A stretch of 64,000 nucleotides of DNA from Nocardioides baculatus (GTDB lineage Bacteria > Actinomycetota > Actinomycetes > Propionibacteriales > Nocardioidaceae). Numbering within the stretch: the stretch's first letter is position 1; every line of letters starts with the position of its first letter. The notes below the pieces were generated by a model, which was not told the DNA's origin, searched no databases, and was given only the letters and a program-made list of their open reading frames with translations. This document shows positions 50,197 to 59,319 of this stretch, one piece after another. Position numbers and translations under genes: made by a program. The DNA is taken from positions 652,103-716,102 of the forward strand of contig NZ_JAERSG010000003.1 in assembly GCF_016735675.1 (NCBI RefSeq), written 5' to 3'.

Positions 50197-52983
50197 GTGA
50201 GTGACGCCGAGAAGTCCGACATCAAGAGCCCGGCCATCGCGTCGGTGATCCACGAGGGTCTTCCGACCCAGCTGCCCGACATCGATCCCGACGAGACGCA
50301 GGAGTGGCTCGCGTCCTTCGACGCGATGCTCGACGACCGCGGCCGGGACCGGGCGCGCTACGTGATGCTGCGCCTGCTGGAGCGGGCGCGCGAGAAGCAG
50401 GTCGGCGTCCCGGCGCTGCGCTCCACCGACTACATCAACACCATCCCGCCGGAGCGCGAGCCGTGGTTCCCCGGTGACGAGGAGACCGAGCGCCGGATCC
50501 GCGCCTTCATCCGCTGGAACGCCGCGGTCATGGTCTCCTCGGCCAACCGCAAGGGCCTCGAGGTCGGCGGCCACATCGCCACCTACCAGTCCTCGGCCAG
50601 CCTCTACGAGGTCGGCTTCAACCACTTCTTCCGCGGCAAGGACCACCCGGGCGGAGGCGACCAGCTCTACATCCAGGGCCACGGCTCGCCGGGTGTCTAC
50701 GCCCGCGCCTTCCTCGAGGGCCGCCTGAGCGAGGAGCAGCTCTACCGCTTCCGCCAGGAGGTCCAGCACGGCAAGGGCGCCGGCCTTCCGTCGTACCCCC
50801 ACCCGCGCCTGATGCCCGACTTCTGGGAGTTCCCGACCGTGTCGATGGGCCTGACGGCCATCAACTCGATCTACCAGGCCCGGTTCAACCGCTACATGGA
50901 CAACCGCGGCATCAAGGACACCTCGCAGCAGCACGTGTGGGCGTTCATGGGCGACGGCGAGATGGCCGAGCCCGAGTCGCTGGGCGCGATCCGCGTCGCC
51001 GCCCGCGAGGAGCTCGACAACCTCACCTGGGTCATCAACTGCAACCTCCAGCAGCTCGACGGCCCGGTCACCGGCAACGGCAAGATCATGCAGGAGCTGG
51101 AGTCCAACTTCCGCGGCGCCGGCTGGAACGTCATCAAGGTCGTCTGGGGCCGCGAGTGGGACGCCCTGCTCGCCAAGGACATGGACGGCGCGCTGGTCAA
51201 CCGGATGAACTCCACGCCCGACGGCCAGTTCCAGACCTACTCCACCGAGGACGGCGCCTACGTCCGCGAGCACTTCTTCGGCTCCGACCCGCGCCTGCGC
51301 AAGATGGTCGAGCACATGTCCGACGCGCAGATCGAGAAGCTGCCGCGCGGTGGTCACGACTACCGCAAGGTGTACGCCGCCTTCGACGCCGCGACCAAGC
51401 ACACCGGTCAGCCGACCGTGATCCTGGCCCACACCATCAAGGGCTGGACGATCGACGCGCTGGAGGGCAAGAACGCCACCCACCAGATGAAGAAGCTGAC
51501 CCTCCCGGACCTCAAGAAGTTCCGCGACCGGCTCTACCTCCCGATCAGCGACCGCGACCTCGAGGAGTCCTACGAGAAGACCGGCGGCGCGCCGTTCTTC
51601 CACCCGGGTGCCGACGCGCCGGAGATCGAGTACATGCTCGAGCGCCGCAAGGCCCTCGGCGGCTCGGTCCCCCGCCGCATCAACCGGGCCACCGCGCTCA
51701 AGCTGCCCGGCGACGAGCTCTACGCCGAGCTCAAGCAGGGCTCCGGCAAGAACAAGTTCGCCACCACGATGGCCGTCGTCCGCCTGCTCCGCGACTGGAT
51801 GAAGGACCCGGAGATCGGCGACCGGCTGGTCCCGATCGCCCCCGACGAGTACCGCACGTTCGGCATGGACTCGATGTTCCCGAGCGCCAAGGTCTACAAC
51901 CCGGGCGGCCAGCAGTACGAGTCGGTCGACCGCAAGATGCTGCTGTCCTACAAGGAGTCCGCGCAGGGCCAGATGCTCCACGAGGGCATCTCCGAGGCGG
52001 GCGCGATGGCGTCGGCCACGGCCGCCGGTTCGGCGTACTCCACGCACGGCGAGCACATGATCCCGTTCTACATCTTCTACTCGATGTTCGGCTTCCAGCG
52101 CACGGGCGACTCCATCTGGGCGATGGCCGACCAGCTCGCGCGCGGCTTCCTCATCGGCGCGACCGCCGGTCGTACGACGCTGACCGGTGAGGGCCTCCAG
52201 CACGCCGACGGGCACTCGCCGCTCATCGCGGCGACCAACCCGGCGGTCGTGCACTACGACCCGGCGTTCTCCTACGAGATCAGCCACATCATGCAGGACG
52301 GCCTCGAGCGGATGTACGGCACCGGCGGGCCCGACGGCCAGGGCGAGGACGTCATCTACTACCTCACCGTCTACAACGAGCCCGTCTCGATGCCGGCCGA
52401 GCCGTCCGACGTCGACCGCGAGGGCATCCTCAAGGGCATCCACAAGGTCGCGACCGCCGAGGGCGACGGGCCGCGGGTCCAGCTGATGGCCTCCGGCGTC
52501 GGCTACCCGTGGATCGACGAGGCCGCCCGGATCCTCGCCGAGGACTGGGGCGTGCAGGCCGACCTCTGGTCGGTGACGTCCTGGAACGAGCTGGCGCGCG
52601 ACGCCGCCGCGGCCGAGCAGTGGAACCTGCTCCACCCCGGCGAGGAGCGCCGTACGGCCTACGTCAGCGACAAGCTCGCCGGTGCGCCCGGTCCCGTCGT
52701 CGCCGTGTCCGACTACATGCGGGCCGTCCCGCTGCAGATCGCCCGCTGGGTGCCGCAGGACTACCGCGTCCTCGGTGCCGACGGCTTCGGCTTCGCCGAC
52801 ACCCGCCCGGCCGCCCGGCGCTTCTTCCACATCGACGCCGTCAGCGTCGTCGTCCAGGCCCTCCAGGCGCTGGCCGACGCGGGCGAGCTCTCGGTGGAGA
52901 AGGTCGTCGAGGCGTCCGAGCGCTACAAGATCGACGACCCGACCGCGACCAAGGACATCAAGCAGGAGGGCGGGGACGCGTAG
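50197..52983 (+). CDS. aceE: Pyruvate dehydrogenase E1 component, homodimeric
   Basis: A 928-residue thiamine diphosphate enzyme of the homodimeric AceE class, of the usual actinobacterial length. The ThDP motif starts at [13 protein letters not shown] near residue 250 and runs to the [14 protein letters not shown] segment; [14 protein letters not shown] and [21 protein letters not shown] (the latter in parts) are typical AceE motifs. It decarboxylates pyruvate and acetylates the lipoyl domain of E2; E2 and E3 genes are not in the window. GTG start, leaderless. It is divergent from the DUF3052 gene and near the fatty acid locus, so it supplies acetyl-CoA for the next operon. Confidence 0.96.
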   Translation: MSDAEKSDIKSPAIASVIHEGLPTQLPDIDPDETQEWLASFDAMLDDRGRDRARYVMLRLLERAREKQVGVPALRSTDYINTIPPEREPWFPGDEETERRIRAFIRWNAAVMVSSANRKGLEVGGHIATYQSSASLYEVGFNHFFRGKDHPGGGDQLYIQGHGSPGVYARAFLEGRLSEEQLYRFRQEVQHGKGAGLPSYPHPRLMPDFWEFPTVSMGLTAINSIYQARFNRYMDNRGIKDTSQQHVWAFMGDGEMAEPESLGAIRVAAREELDNLTWVINCNLQQLDGPVTGNGKIMQELESNFRGAGWNVIKVVWGREWDALLAKDMDGALVNRMNSTPDGQFQTYSTEDGAYVREHFFGSDPRLRKMVEHMSDAQIEKLPRGGHDYRKVYAAFDAATKHTGQPTVILAHTIKGWTIDALEGKNATHQMKKLTLPDLKKFRDRLYLPISDRDLEESYEKTGGAPFFHPGADAPEIEYMLERRKALGGSVPRRINRATALKLPGDELYAELKQGSGKNKFATTMAVVRLLRDWMKDPEIGDRLVPIAPDEYRTFGMDSMFPSAKVYNPGGQQYESVDRKMLLSYKESAQGQMLHEGISEAGAMASATAAGSAYSTHGEHMIPFYIFYSMFGFQRTGDSIWAMADQLARGFLIGATAGRTTLTGEGLQHADGHSPLIAATNPAVVHYDPAFSYEISHIMQDGLERMYGTGGPDGQGEDVIYYLTVYNEPVSMPAEPSDVDREGILKGIHKVATAEGDGPRVQLMASGVGYPWIDEAARILAEDWGVQADLWSVTSWNELARDAAAAEQWNLLHPGEERRTAYVSDKLAGAPGPVVAVSDYMRAVPLQIARWVPQDYRVLGADGFGFADTRPAARRFFHIDAVSVVVQALQALADAGELSVEKVVEASERYKIDDPTATKDIKQEGGDA

Positions 52984-53007
52984 TCCCTCGCACCACCCGC
53001 TGGTGGC

Positions 53008-53814
53008 TCACGCCTCCTTCGCGTAGGCGGCGGGAGGGTGGCCCACCAGCTGCGTGAAGGCCCGGATCAGGTGCGACTGGTCGGTGTAGCCCAGCCGCAG
53101 CGCGAGCCCGGCCCAGTCCACGTCGTCCTCGCCGTGGGCGGCCGAGGTCACGTCGAGCAGCCGGAAGCGCTGCACGACCCACTTGGGCCCGATCCCGACG
53201 TAGGCGTGGAAGCGGCGCTGGAGGGTGCGCAGGCTGACGCCGGCGATCTCGGCGAGCTGCTCGGCGCGCACGAGGCCGGTGTCCTCCTCCGCCCGCTCGA
53301 CCAGGGTCGCGAGCTCCTCGACCAGCGGATCGGTCTCGGGGTCGAGCCCGCGCAGCCAGCGGGCGAGCACGGCCGCCCCGTCCCCCGGCCGCTCGCAGGC
53401 GAGGACCTCGTCCGCCACGGGGCGGTCGTCGACGCCGAGGAGGTCGGCCACCGGCACCTCGCGACCTTCGAGGTCACCGACGTCTGCCCGCAGGAACGGG
53501 TGGAACGCCGCCGGCCGGAAGCCGGCCGCCACGGTCTGCCCGGCACCCTCCAGCCGGCGCCGGAACATCCGGGGCTGGATCCCGGTCACGAGCAGACGCG
53601 GCTCCCCCGCGACGACCTCGGCGGACACGTGCACCACCGGGCGCGGGACGACCTCCTGCTCGTGCGGCTCGGGCGCGTCCCAGCGCACCCACCAGAAGTA
53701 GTCGACGAGGTGGGACAGGTCGGGGTCGGGCTCGACCCGACCCAGCTCGATGCGCTGCTCCGCGGCGCTCGGTCGCAGCACGGCCGCCTGGGCGCGACCC
53801 GATCGGGAGGGCAC
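53008..53814 (-). CDS. AraC-family transcriptional regulator
   Basis: A 268-residue regulator. The N-terminal 140 residues resemble a DUF6597-type ligand-binding region (LSHLVDYFWWVRWD). The C-terminal double helix-turn-helix has AEIAGVSLRTLQRRFHAYVG and the LALRLGYTDQSHLIRAF motif (seen in parts) typical of AraC/XylS proteins. GTG at 53814 is 7 nt after a TAGGGT -10. It converges on aceE. The target is unknown; the VOC protein and hydrolase beside it are candidates. Confidence 0.87.
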   Translation of the reverse strand: MPSRSGRAQAAVLRPSAAEQRIELGRVEPDPDLSHLVDYFWWVRWDAPEPHEQEVVPRPVVHVSAEVVAGEPRLLVTGIQPRMFRRRLEGAGQTVAAGFRPAAFHPFLRADVGDLEGREVPVADLLGVDDRPVADEVLACERPGDGAAVLARWLRGLDPETDPLVEELATLVERAEEDTGLVRAEQLAEIAGVSLRTLQRRFHAYVGIGPKWVVQRFRLLDVTSAAHGEDDVDWAGLALRLGYTDQSHLIRAFTQLVGHPPAAYAKEA

Positions 53815-53928
53815 GAACGTCACCCTAGGCCGGGGGTCGGACAGTCCTGTCGCCTTTGTCCAAGCCGCAGCCCAGCGGGCGACACCAGACTGGTGGCGTA
53901 GGGACCCGGCCGAGGACGAGGAGACGAG

Positions 53929-54309
53929 ATGACCGACCAGATGACAGCACGGATCGCGATGGTGACGCTGGACGTCGCGGAGGTGGAGCCGTCCGCCGAC
54001 TTCTGGTCGGCCCTGCTCGGCTGGGAGGTAGCGGCCAGCACCGACGACTACGCGATGCTGACCGGCCCCGACGGCAGCCCGGCCCTCGGTCTCGGCCGGA
54101 CCGACGACTTCGAGGCGCCGTCGTGGCCCGACACCGGTCGCAAGCAGTTCCACCTCGACCTGGCCGTCGACGACATCGAGGCGATGGCCGGGCGCGCGGT
54201 CGAGCTCGGTGCCCGTCTCGTCGACCCGCAGCCCGGCGAGACGTGGAAGGTGCTCCTCGACCCGGCCGGCCACCCGTTCTGCCTGACCGACGCGAAGAAC
54301 TGGGGCTAG
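53929..54309 (+). CDS. VOC-family (glyoxalase-like) protein
   Basis: A 126-residue single vicinal-oxygen-chelate protein with IAMVTLDVAEVEPSADFWSALLGWE (seen in parts), the FHLDLAVDDIEAM strand and LLDPAGHPFCLTD. A metal-binding pair His/Glu is partly visible. Role unknown; relatives include antibiotic-binding and glyoxalase-like enzymes. ATG follows GAGGAGACGAG. The 3' end overlaps the convergent hydrolase by 4 bp. Confidence 0.83.
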   Translation: MTDQMTARIAMVTLDVAEVEPSADFWSALLGWEVAASTDDYAMLTGPDGSPALGLGRTDDFEAPSWPDTGRKQFHLDLAVDDIEAMAGRAVELGARLVDPQPGETWKVLLDPAGHPFCLTDAKNWG

Positions 54310-55289
54310 GCGCCGGCTGCGCGTCGTACGGTGTGCACGGGCGCGAGCGGGGCCGAGCCCGCCTGCGCCTGGATCGGCGCCACCGGCGCACCCTCGTCGA
54401 TCAGCTCGCGCCACCGGTCGCGGTCGTAGTGGCTCGGCTCGGTCGTGCGGATGAAGTCGCGCACGATCTTGGCGAAGCGCTCGGGGTGGTCCTTGTGCGG
54501 GAAGTGGCCTGCGTTGGGCAGCACCTCGATGCGCGCGGTCGGAGCGAGCGCGCTCGCGTTGCTGGCGTGCGCGACCGGGAGCACCATGTCGTCGGCACCC
54601 CACACCACGCACATCGGCATCGCCTCGGTGAGGTAGGCACGGTCGGACATCGTCACGATCTGGCCGCGCCAGTCGACCACCGCTCGCACGACGTGGGCGA
54701 TCGCCGCACGCGTGCGCGGGTCCTTGAACGAGTCGTAGATGTCGGCGACCTCGTCGAGGTCACGCAGCTGGTTCACCCCGGTCGCGGCCAGCAGTCGCAT
54801 CGCAGCGGTCGTCACGTGGCGTACGCCCGGTGCCGCCAGCACCGACATCGCGTGGTGGAAGCCGGGCGTGGTGATCGCCCGGATCGCCGGGCTGACCTCG
54901 GGGCCGAGCCCACCGGACGACACCAGCACGAGCCGCTCGGCGCGCTCGGGGAACTGGTAGGCGAACTGCATCGCCACCCCTCCCCCGAAGCTGTGCCCGA
55001 CGACGGTGACCCGGTCGATGCCGAGCAGGGTCAGCAGGTCGCGCATCCCGTTGGCGTAGCCGCCGAGGCTGTAGTCGGCCCGCGGCTTGTCGGACTCACC
55101 GTGACCCAGCAGGTCGGGGGCGATGACCGTGTGGGTGCGCGCGAGCGACTCCATCACCGGTGCCCACGTGGTGTGGTCGCACCCGAGGCCGTGGAGCAGC
55201 AGGAGGGCCGGTCCCGATCCCGTCCGGACGTACGCACGACGGTGACCGTGGATGGTGACGTGCTGGACCTGCGGGCTGCTGCGGCGCAC
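54306..55289 (-). CDS. Alpha/beta hydrolase
   Basis: A 327-residue hydrolase. It has HGLGCDHTTW (oxyanion hole), the nucleophile VVGHSFGGGVA, a catalytic Asp in the WGADDMV region, and a C-terminal PNAGHFPHKD histidine. GTG at 55289 follows AAGGAGGTCGC and was chosen over an ATG at 55415 that adds a low-complexity N-terminus. Substrate unknown; the sequence fits esterase or lipase-like hydrolases. It lies back-to-back with the FasR-like regulator gene. Confidence 0.86.
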   Translation of the reverse strand: MRRSSPQVQHVTIHGHRRAYVRTGSGPALLLLHGLGCDHTTWAPVMESLARTHTVIAPDLLGHGESDKPRADYSLGGYANGMRDLLTLLGIDRVTVVGHSFGGGVAMQFAYQFPERAERLVLVSSGGLGPEVSPAIRAITTPGFHHAMSVLAAPGVRHVTTAAMRLLAATGVNQLRDLDEVADIYDSFKDPRTRAAIAHVVRAVVDWRGQIVTMSDRAYLTEAMPMCVVWGADDMVLPVAHASNASALAPTARIEVLPNAGHFPHKDHPERFAKIVRDFIRTTEPSHYDRDRWRELIDEGAPVAPIQAQAGSAPLAPVHTVRRAAGA

Positions 55290-55432
55290 GCGACCTCCTT
55301 CGGGGGGACAGGTCCCGGATTCAACCAGAGGGCGCGGCACCCGCAGTCGCCGCGCCCCGCGACGATGCGAAGTCGTGACCTCGCGGCACGGACGGCCTGT
55401 TCGTGGGAATCCCACTACGCGCGACGGACCAC

Positions 55433-55438
55433 TACGCT
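55433..55438 (+). promoter_or_regulatory. -10 of the fasR promoter (leaderless)
   Basis: TACGCT is followed by CGCACC and the ATG at 55445, deciding this start over an ATG at 55403. Confidence 0.6.
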
Positions 55439-55444
55439 CGCACC

Positions 55445-56629
55445 ATGCCCGCCTCCCGCCGCCGCTCAGCCGCGGCCCTGCGCAACTCCTCGGGCCAGCT
55501 CAGCACGGCCGCGACGGCGCGGATGGCGACCGACCTGCCGTGGTTCGACGACCTCAGCGCCGAGGACCGGTCCTGGGTCGGGCTGATCGTCCAGGCCGGT
55601 ATCCGCGGCTTCGTGGACTGGTACGACGTCGAGGCGGGCGCGCAGGGCGACGCGGCGGTCCACCACCCGCTCGACGTCGTGGTCTTCGGGGCCGCGCCGC
55701 GCGAGCTGACCGGCGTGATCTCGCTCCAGCAGACCGTCGAGCTCGTACGGCTCAGCATCCGGGTCGTGGAGACCAACATCGACGCCATCCTCGACCCGGA
55801 GGACGTGCGCGAGGTCCACGACGCCGTCCTCCTCTACGCCCGCGAGGTCGCCTTCGCGACGGCAGCCGTCTACGCCCGCGCCGCGGAGTCCCGCGGTGCC
55901 TGGGACGCGCGCCTCGAGGCGCTCGTGGTCGACGCGGTCGTGCGCGCCGAGGCCGACGAGACCGTGCTCTCCCGAGCGAGCGCGCTCGGCTGGGGCGCCC
56001 ACGGGGACGTGGCCGTCGTGCTGGGCGCCACGCCCCCGCACCGTGCCGAGCTCGACGTCTTCGAGTCCGTACGCCGCTCGGCCCGCGCCGGCGACATGGA
56101 TGCCCTGTGCGCCACGCAGGGCGACCGCCTCGTCGTGGTGCTCGGCGGCGTCTCCGACCCGTTGAAGGCGGCCACCCGGCTGCTCGACCACTTCGGCGAC
56201 GGCCCGGTGGTCGTCGGCCCGGTGACCGCCGACCTCGCCCACGCCAGCGCCTCGGCCCGCGCGGCGCTCTCGGCCCACCGCGCCGCCAGCGGCTGGCCCG
56301 ACGCTCCGCGACCGGTCGAGAGCCGCGACCTCCTGCCCGAGCGCGCGCTGGCCGGCGACGGCCATGCGCGCCGCCACCTCGTCGACGACGTCTACCTGCC
56401 GCTCGTGGCCGCCCGGGGCACGCTGCTCGAGACGCTGGCCGCGTGGTTCGAGCACGGCGCGTCCATCGAGGGAACGGCACGGGCGCTCTTCGTGCACCCC
56501 AACACCGTGCGCTACCGGCTGCGGCAGGTCGCCGACGTCACCGGGTGGTCGCCGACGCGACCGCGCGAGGCGTTCGCCCTCCAGCTGGCGCTGATCCTAG
56601 GGCGTCAGTCGGGTCGGACGGAATTGTAG
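55445..56629 (+). CDS. fasR: FasR-like PucR-family regulator of fatty acid synthesis
   Basis: A 394-residue PucR-family protein. The C-terminal helix-turn-helix has TLAAWFEHGASIEGTARALF and HPNTVRYRLRQVADVTG, split as TVRYRLRQV, typical of the family. The middle part is a GGDEF-like or PucR-like domain without obvious catalytic residues. In Streptomyces, FasR, encoded immediately before fabD, activates the fab operon; the M. tuberculosis homologue is Rv2242. The position here is identical. A perfect palindrome overlaps its stop codon (56624-56640). Confidence 0.9.
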   Translation: MPASRRRSAAALRNSSGQLSTAATARMATDLPWFDDLSAEDRSWVGLIVQAGIRGFVDWYDVEAGAQGDAAVHHPLDVVVFGAAPRELTGVISLQQTVELVRLSIRVVETNIDAILDPEDVREVHDAVLLYAREVAFATAAVYARAAESRGAWDARLEALVVDAVVRAEADETVLSRASALGWGAHGDVAVVLGATPPHRAELDVFESVRRSARAGDMDALCATQGDRLVVVLGGVSDPLKAATRLLDHFGDGPVVVGPVTADLAHASASARAALSAHRAASGWPDAPRPVESRDLLPERALAGDGHARRHLVDDVYLPLVAARGTLLETLAAWFEHGASIEGTARALFVHPNTVRYRLRQVADVTGWSPTRPREAFALQLALILGRQSGRTEL

Positions 56630-56640
56630 GAACCCTACAA
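56624..56640. promoter_or_regulatory. Palindrome between fasR and fabD
   Basis: TTGTAGG-AAC-CCTACAA is a perfect 7-bp inverted repeat overlapping the fasR stop codon, about 75 bp before the fabD start. It is a candidate FasR operator. Confidence 0.55.
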
Positions 56641-56709
56641 GGATTCGCGGGTGAGTTTCGTCGGCGTCGGACCCGCGCCGGCACCCGCGGACCCGGCAGA
56701 GTTGCTCTC

Positions 56710-57894
56710 GTGCTCGTCATCGTCGCTCCCGGCCAGGGGGCCCAGACCCCCGGCTTCCTCACGCCCTGGCTGGAGGATCCCGTCTTCGCCGCACGGTTCG
56801 ACTGGCTGGCCACCGTCGCCGGCATCGACCTGGCCCACTACGGCACCGAGGCCGACGCGGAGACCATCCGCGACACCAAGATCGCGCAGCCGCTGCTGGT
56901 CGCGACCGGCCTGGTCGCGGCCCTCGACCTGTTCCCGCACCCCGCCGACGCCTTCGCGCGCATCGGAGCGGTCGCCGGGCACAGCGTCGGCGAGATCGCC
57001 GCGGCCGCCGGCGCCCGCGTCATCACCGCCGAGCAGGCGATGGTGCTGGTGCGCGAGCGTGGCAACGCGATGGCCGACGCGGCAGCGGTGACCCCGACCG
57101 GCATGACCGCGGTGCTCGGCGGTGACCGCGAGGAGGTGCTCGCGGTGATCGAGCGCCACGGCCTCACCCCCGCCAACGACAACGGCGCCGGACAGGTGGT
57201 CGCGGCCGGCACGATGGAGCAGCTCGCCGCCTTCGCCGAGGACGGCCCGGCGAAGGCCCGGCTGATGCCGCTGAGCGTCGCCGGTGCGTTCCACACCTCC
57301 CACATGGCCCCCGCGGTCGAGCGGCTCGCGTCGCTGGCCCGCTCGGTCTCGACCCACGACCCCCGCACGCCGGTCATCTCCAACCGTGACGGCCAGGTCG
57401 TCCACGACGGCCGCGACGTGCTCCGCCGGATGGTCGGCCAGATCGCCAACCCGGTGCGCTGGGACCTCTGCATGGAGACCATGAGCGACCTCGGCGTCAC
57501 CGGCATCCTCGAGATGCCGCCCGCCGGCACCCTCACCGGCATCGCCAAGCGCCAGCTCAAGGGCGTTGAGACCTTCGCCCTCAAGACTCCCGACCAGCTC
57601 GACGCCGCGCGTGACTTCTGCGACAAGCACGGCGAGGCCTCGATGATCGAGACCACCCCGACCTGGCGGATGATCGTGTCGCCCGCCAAGGGCACGTTCC
57701 ACCTCTCCTCCGAGGCGATCGAGCACGACGTGCTCGCCCCCGGTGCCACGATCGGCGCCGTGGCCAGCCTCCGCGACCGCACCGACATCACCGCACCGCA
57801 CGGCGGCTCGGTCGTCGAGTGGCTCGTCGAGGACGGCGACCTCGTCTCCCCCGGTCAGCCGCTGCTCCGCCTCCACCCGGAGGGCACGCACTGA
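56710..57894 (+). CDS. fabD: Malonyl-CoA:ACP transacylase with C-terminal biotinyl-like domain
   Basis: A 394-residue FabD, about 80 residues longer than usual. The transacylase has GQGAQ, the catalytic Ser92 in GHSVGE and His195 in GAFHTSHM. The C-terminal region after about residue 320 resembles a biotinyl/lipoyl domain: IVSPAKGTFH, GATIGAVASLRDRTDI, APHGGSVVEWLVEDGDLV and GQPLLRLH. The normal biotinylated AMKM is replaced by SLRDR, so it cannot be biotinylated in the usual way. It loads malonate on ACP. GTG start after a CAGAGT hexamer (7 nt). TGATG junction with fabH. Confidence 0.93.
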   Translation: MLVIVAPGQGAQTPGFLTPWLEDPVFAARFDWLATVAGIDLAHYGTEADAETIRDTKIAQPLLVATGLVAALDLFPHPADAFARIGAVAGHSVGEIAAAAGARVITAEQAMVLVRERGNAMADAAAVTPTGMTAVLGGDREEVLAVIERHGLTPANDNGAGQVVAAGTMEQLAAFAEDGPAKARLMPLSVAGAFHTSHMAPAVERLASLARSVSTHDPRTPVISNRDGQVVHDGRDVLRRMVGQIANPVRWDLCMETMSDLGVTGILEMPPAGTLTGIAKRQLKGVETFALKTPDQLDAARDFCDKHGEASMIETTPTWRMIVSPAKGTFHLSSEAIEHDVLAPGATIGAVASLRDRTDITAPHGGSVVEWLVEDGDLVSPGQPLLRLHPEGTH

Positions 57895-58907
57895 TGGCGC
57901 CCATCGCAGCGACCACCGGTCCCGCGCACACCCGCATCATGGGCATGGGCTCCTACCGCCCCAAGCGCCTGGTCCCCAACTCCGAGGTGGTCGACGCGAT
58001 CGCCTCCAGCGACGAGTGGATCCAGCAGCGGTCCGGCATCAAGACCCGCCGCTGGGCAGGGCCCGAGGAGTCCGTGCAGATGATGTCGGTCGAGGCGTCG
58101 CGCATCGCCATCGAGCGCGCGGGCCTCGAGGTCGGCCAGATCGACTGCGTCGTCGTCGCCACGGTGAGCCACCTTCTCCAGACGCCCGCCGTCGCCACTG
58201 CGATCGCGCACGAGCTCGGGACCGATGGTGCGGCCGCCTTCGACATCTCCGCTGCGTGTGCCGGCTTCTGCCACGGCATCGCGATGGCCTCCGACATGGT
58301 CCGCGCCGGCAGCGCCACGCACGTCCTGGTCGTCGGCGTCGAGCGCCTCACCGACATCCTCGACCTCACCGACCGTGGCACCGCCTTCATCTTCGCCGAC
58401 GGCGCCGGCGCGGCCGTCGTCGGACCGAGCGACACCCCGGGCATCGGCCCGGTGGTCTGGGGTTCCGACGGCGAGCAGTTCGACCTCATCCGGCAGCGCG
58501 AGGACTGGCGCGACGTCGTCGGCACCGAGACCCAGCCCGGCTCCGGCGTGATGCCGCACCTGACGATGCAGGGCAACCCGGTCTTCCGCTGGGCGTCGTT
58601 CGCGATGGCGAAGATCGGCCAGCAGGCGCTCGACGCCGCGGGCGTCTCCATCGACGAGCTCGACGTCTTCGTCCCCCACCAGGCCAACATGCGCATCATC
58701 GACGCGATGGCGCGCTCGATGAAGCTGCCCGCGACGGTGCGCATCGCCCGCGACGTCGCCGACCAGGGCAACACCTCGGCCGCGTCCGTGCCGCTCGCGC
58801 TCGACCGGATGATGCTCGAGGGTGAGGCTCGCAGCGGCGACACGGCCCTGCTCATCGCCTTCGGTGCCGGCCTGGCGTACGCCGCCCAGGTCGTCACCGT
58901 CCCCTGA
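57894..58907 (+). CDS. fabH: Beta-ketoacyl-ACP synthase III
   Basis: A 337-residue KAS III. The catalytic Cys is in ISAACAGF, the His in PHQANMR and the Asn in GNTSAAS. It condenses a short acyl-CoA with malonyl-ACP to start each fatty acid chain. The ATG overlaps the fabD stop (TGATG). The order fabD-fabH-acpP-fabF is that of Streptomyces; mycobacteria have fabH elsewhere. Confidence 0.95.
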   Translation: MAPIAATTGPAHTRIMGMGSYRPKRLVPNSEVVDAIASSDEWIQQRSGIKTRRWAGPEESVQMMSVEASRIAIERAGLEVGQIDCVVVATVSHLLQTPAVATAIAHELGTDGAAAFDISAACAGFCHGIAMASDMVRAGSATHVLVVGVERLTDILDLTDRGTAFIFADGAGAAVVGPSDTPGIGPVVWGSDGEQFDLIRQREDWRDVVGTETQPGSGVMPHLTMQGNPVFRWASFAMAKIGQQALDAAGVSIDELDVFVPHQANMRIIDAMARSMKLPATVRIARDVADQGNTSAASVPLALDRMMLEGEARSGDTALLIAFGAGLAYAAQVVTVP

Positions 58908-58976
58908 CCAGCACGACCGGCACCACCCGAGTTTCCACCAGCCAGAAGCACCACCACCGAAAGAAGGGAAGGCCCC

Positions 58977-59222
58977 ATGGCCACCACCGAAGAAATCCGC
59001 GCTGACCTCGCCGACATCGTCAACGAGGTGGCCGGCGTCGACGCCGACGACGTCCAGCTGGACAAGTCCTTCGTGGACGACCTCGACGTCGACTCGCTCT
59101 CCATGGTCGAGGTCGTCGTGGCCGCCGAGGAGAAGTTCGGCGTGACCATCCCTGACGACGAGGTCAAGAACCTCAAGACCGTCGGCGACGCCGTCGCCTT
59201 CATCGAGCGCTCGCAGGGCTGA
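58977..59222 (+). CDS. acpP: Acyl carrier protein of fatty acid synthesis
   Basis: An 81-residue ACP. The phosphopantetheine serine (Ser40) is in DLDVDSLSMVEVV, and VKNLKTVGDAV follows. ATG at 58977 follows AAAGAAGGGAAGGCCCC. It lies between fabH (69 bp) and fabF. It is distinct from the EPS-island carrier at 31379. Confidence 0.96.
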   Translation: MATTEEIRADLADIVNEVAGVDADDVQLDKSFVDDLDVDSLSMVEVVVAAEEKFGVTIPDDEVKNLKTVGDAVAFIERSQG

Positions 59223-59319
59223 CTCGACCCCCACGTCACGGGCGGCCGGCGCTCTGCCGGCCCCCGTGGCCACCGGACACGGAACCACCCCTCCACCGCA
59301 CGGAACGGAATCCCATCTG

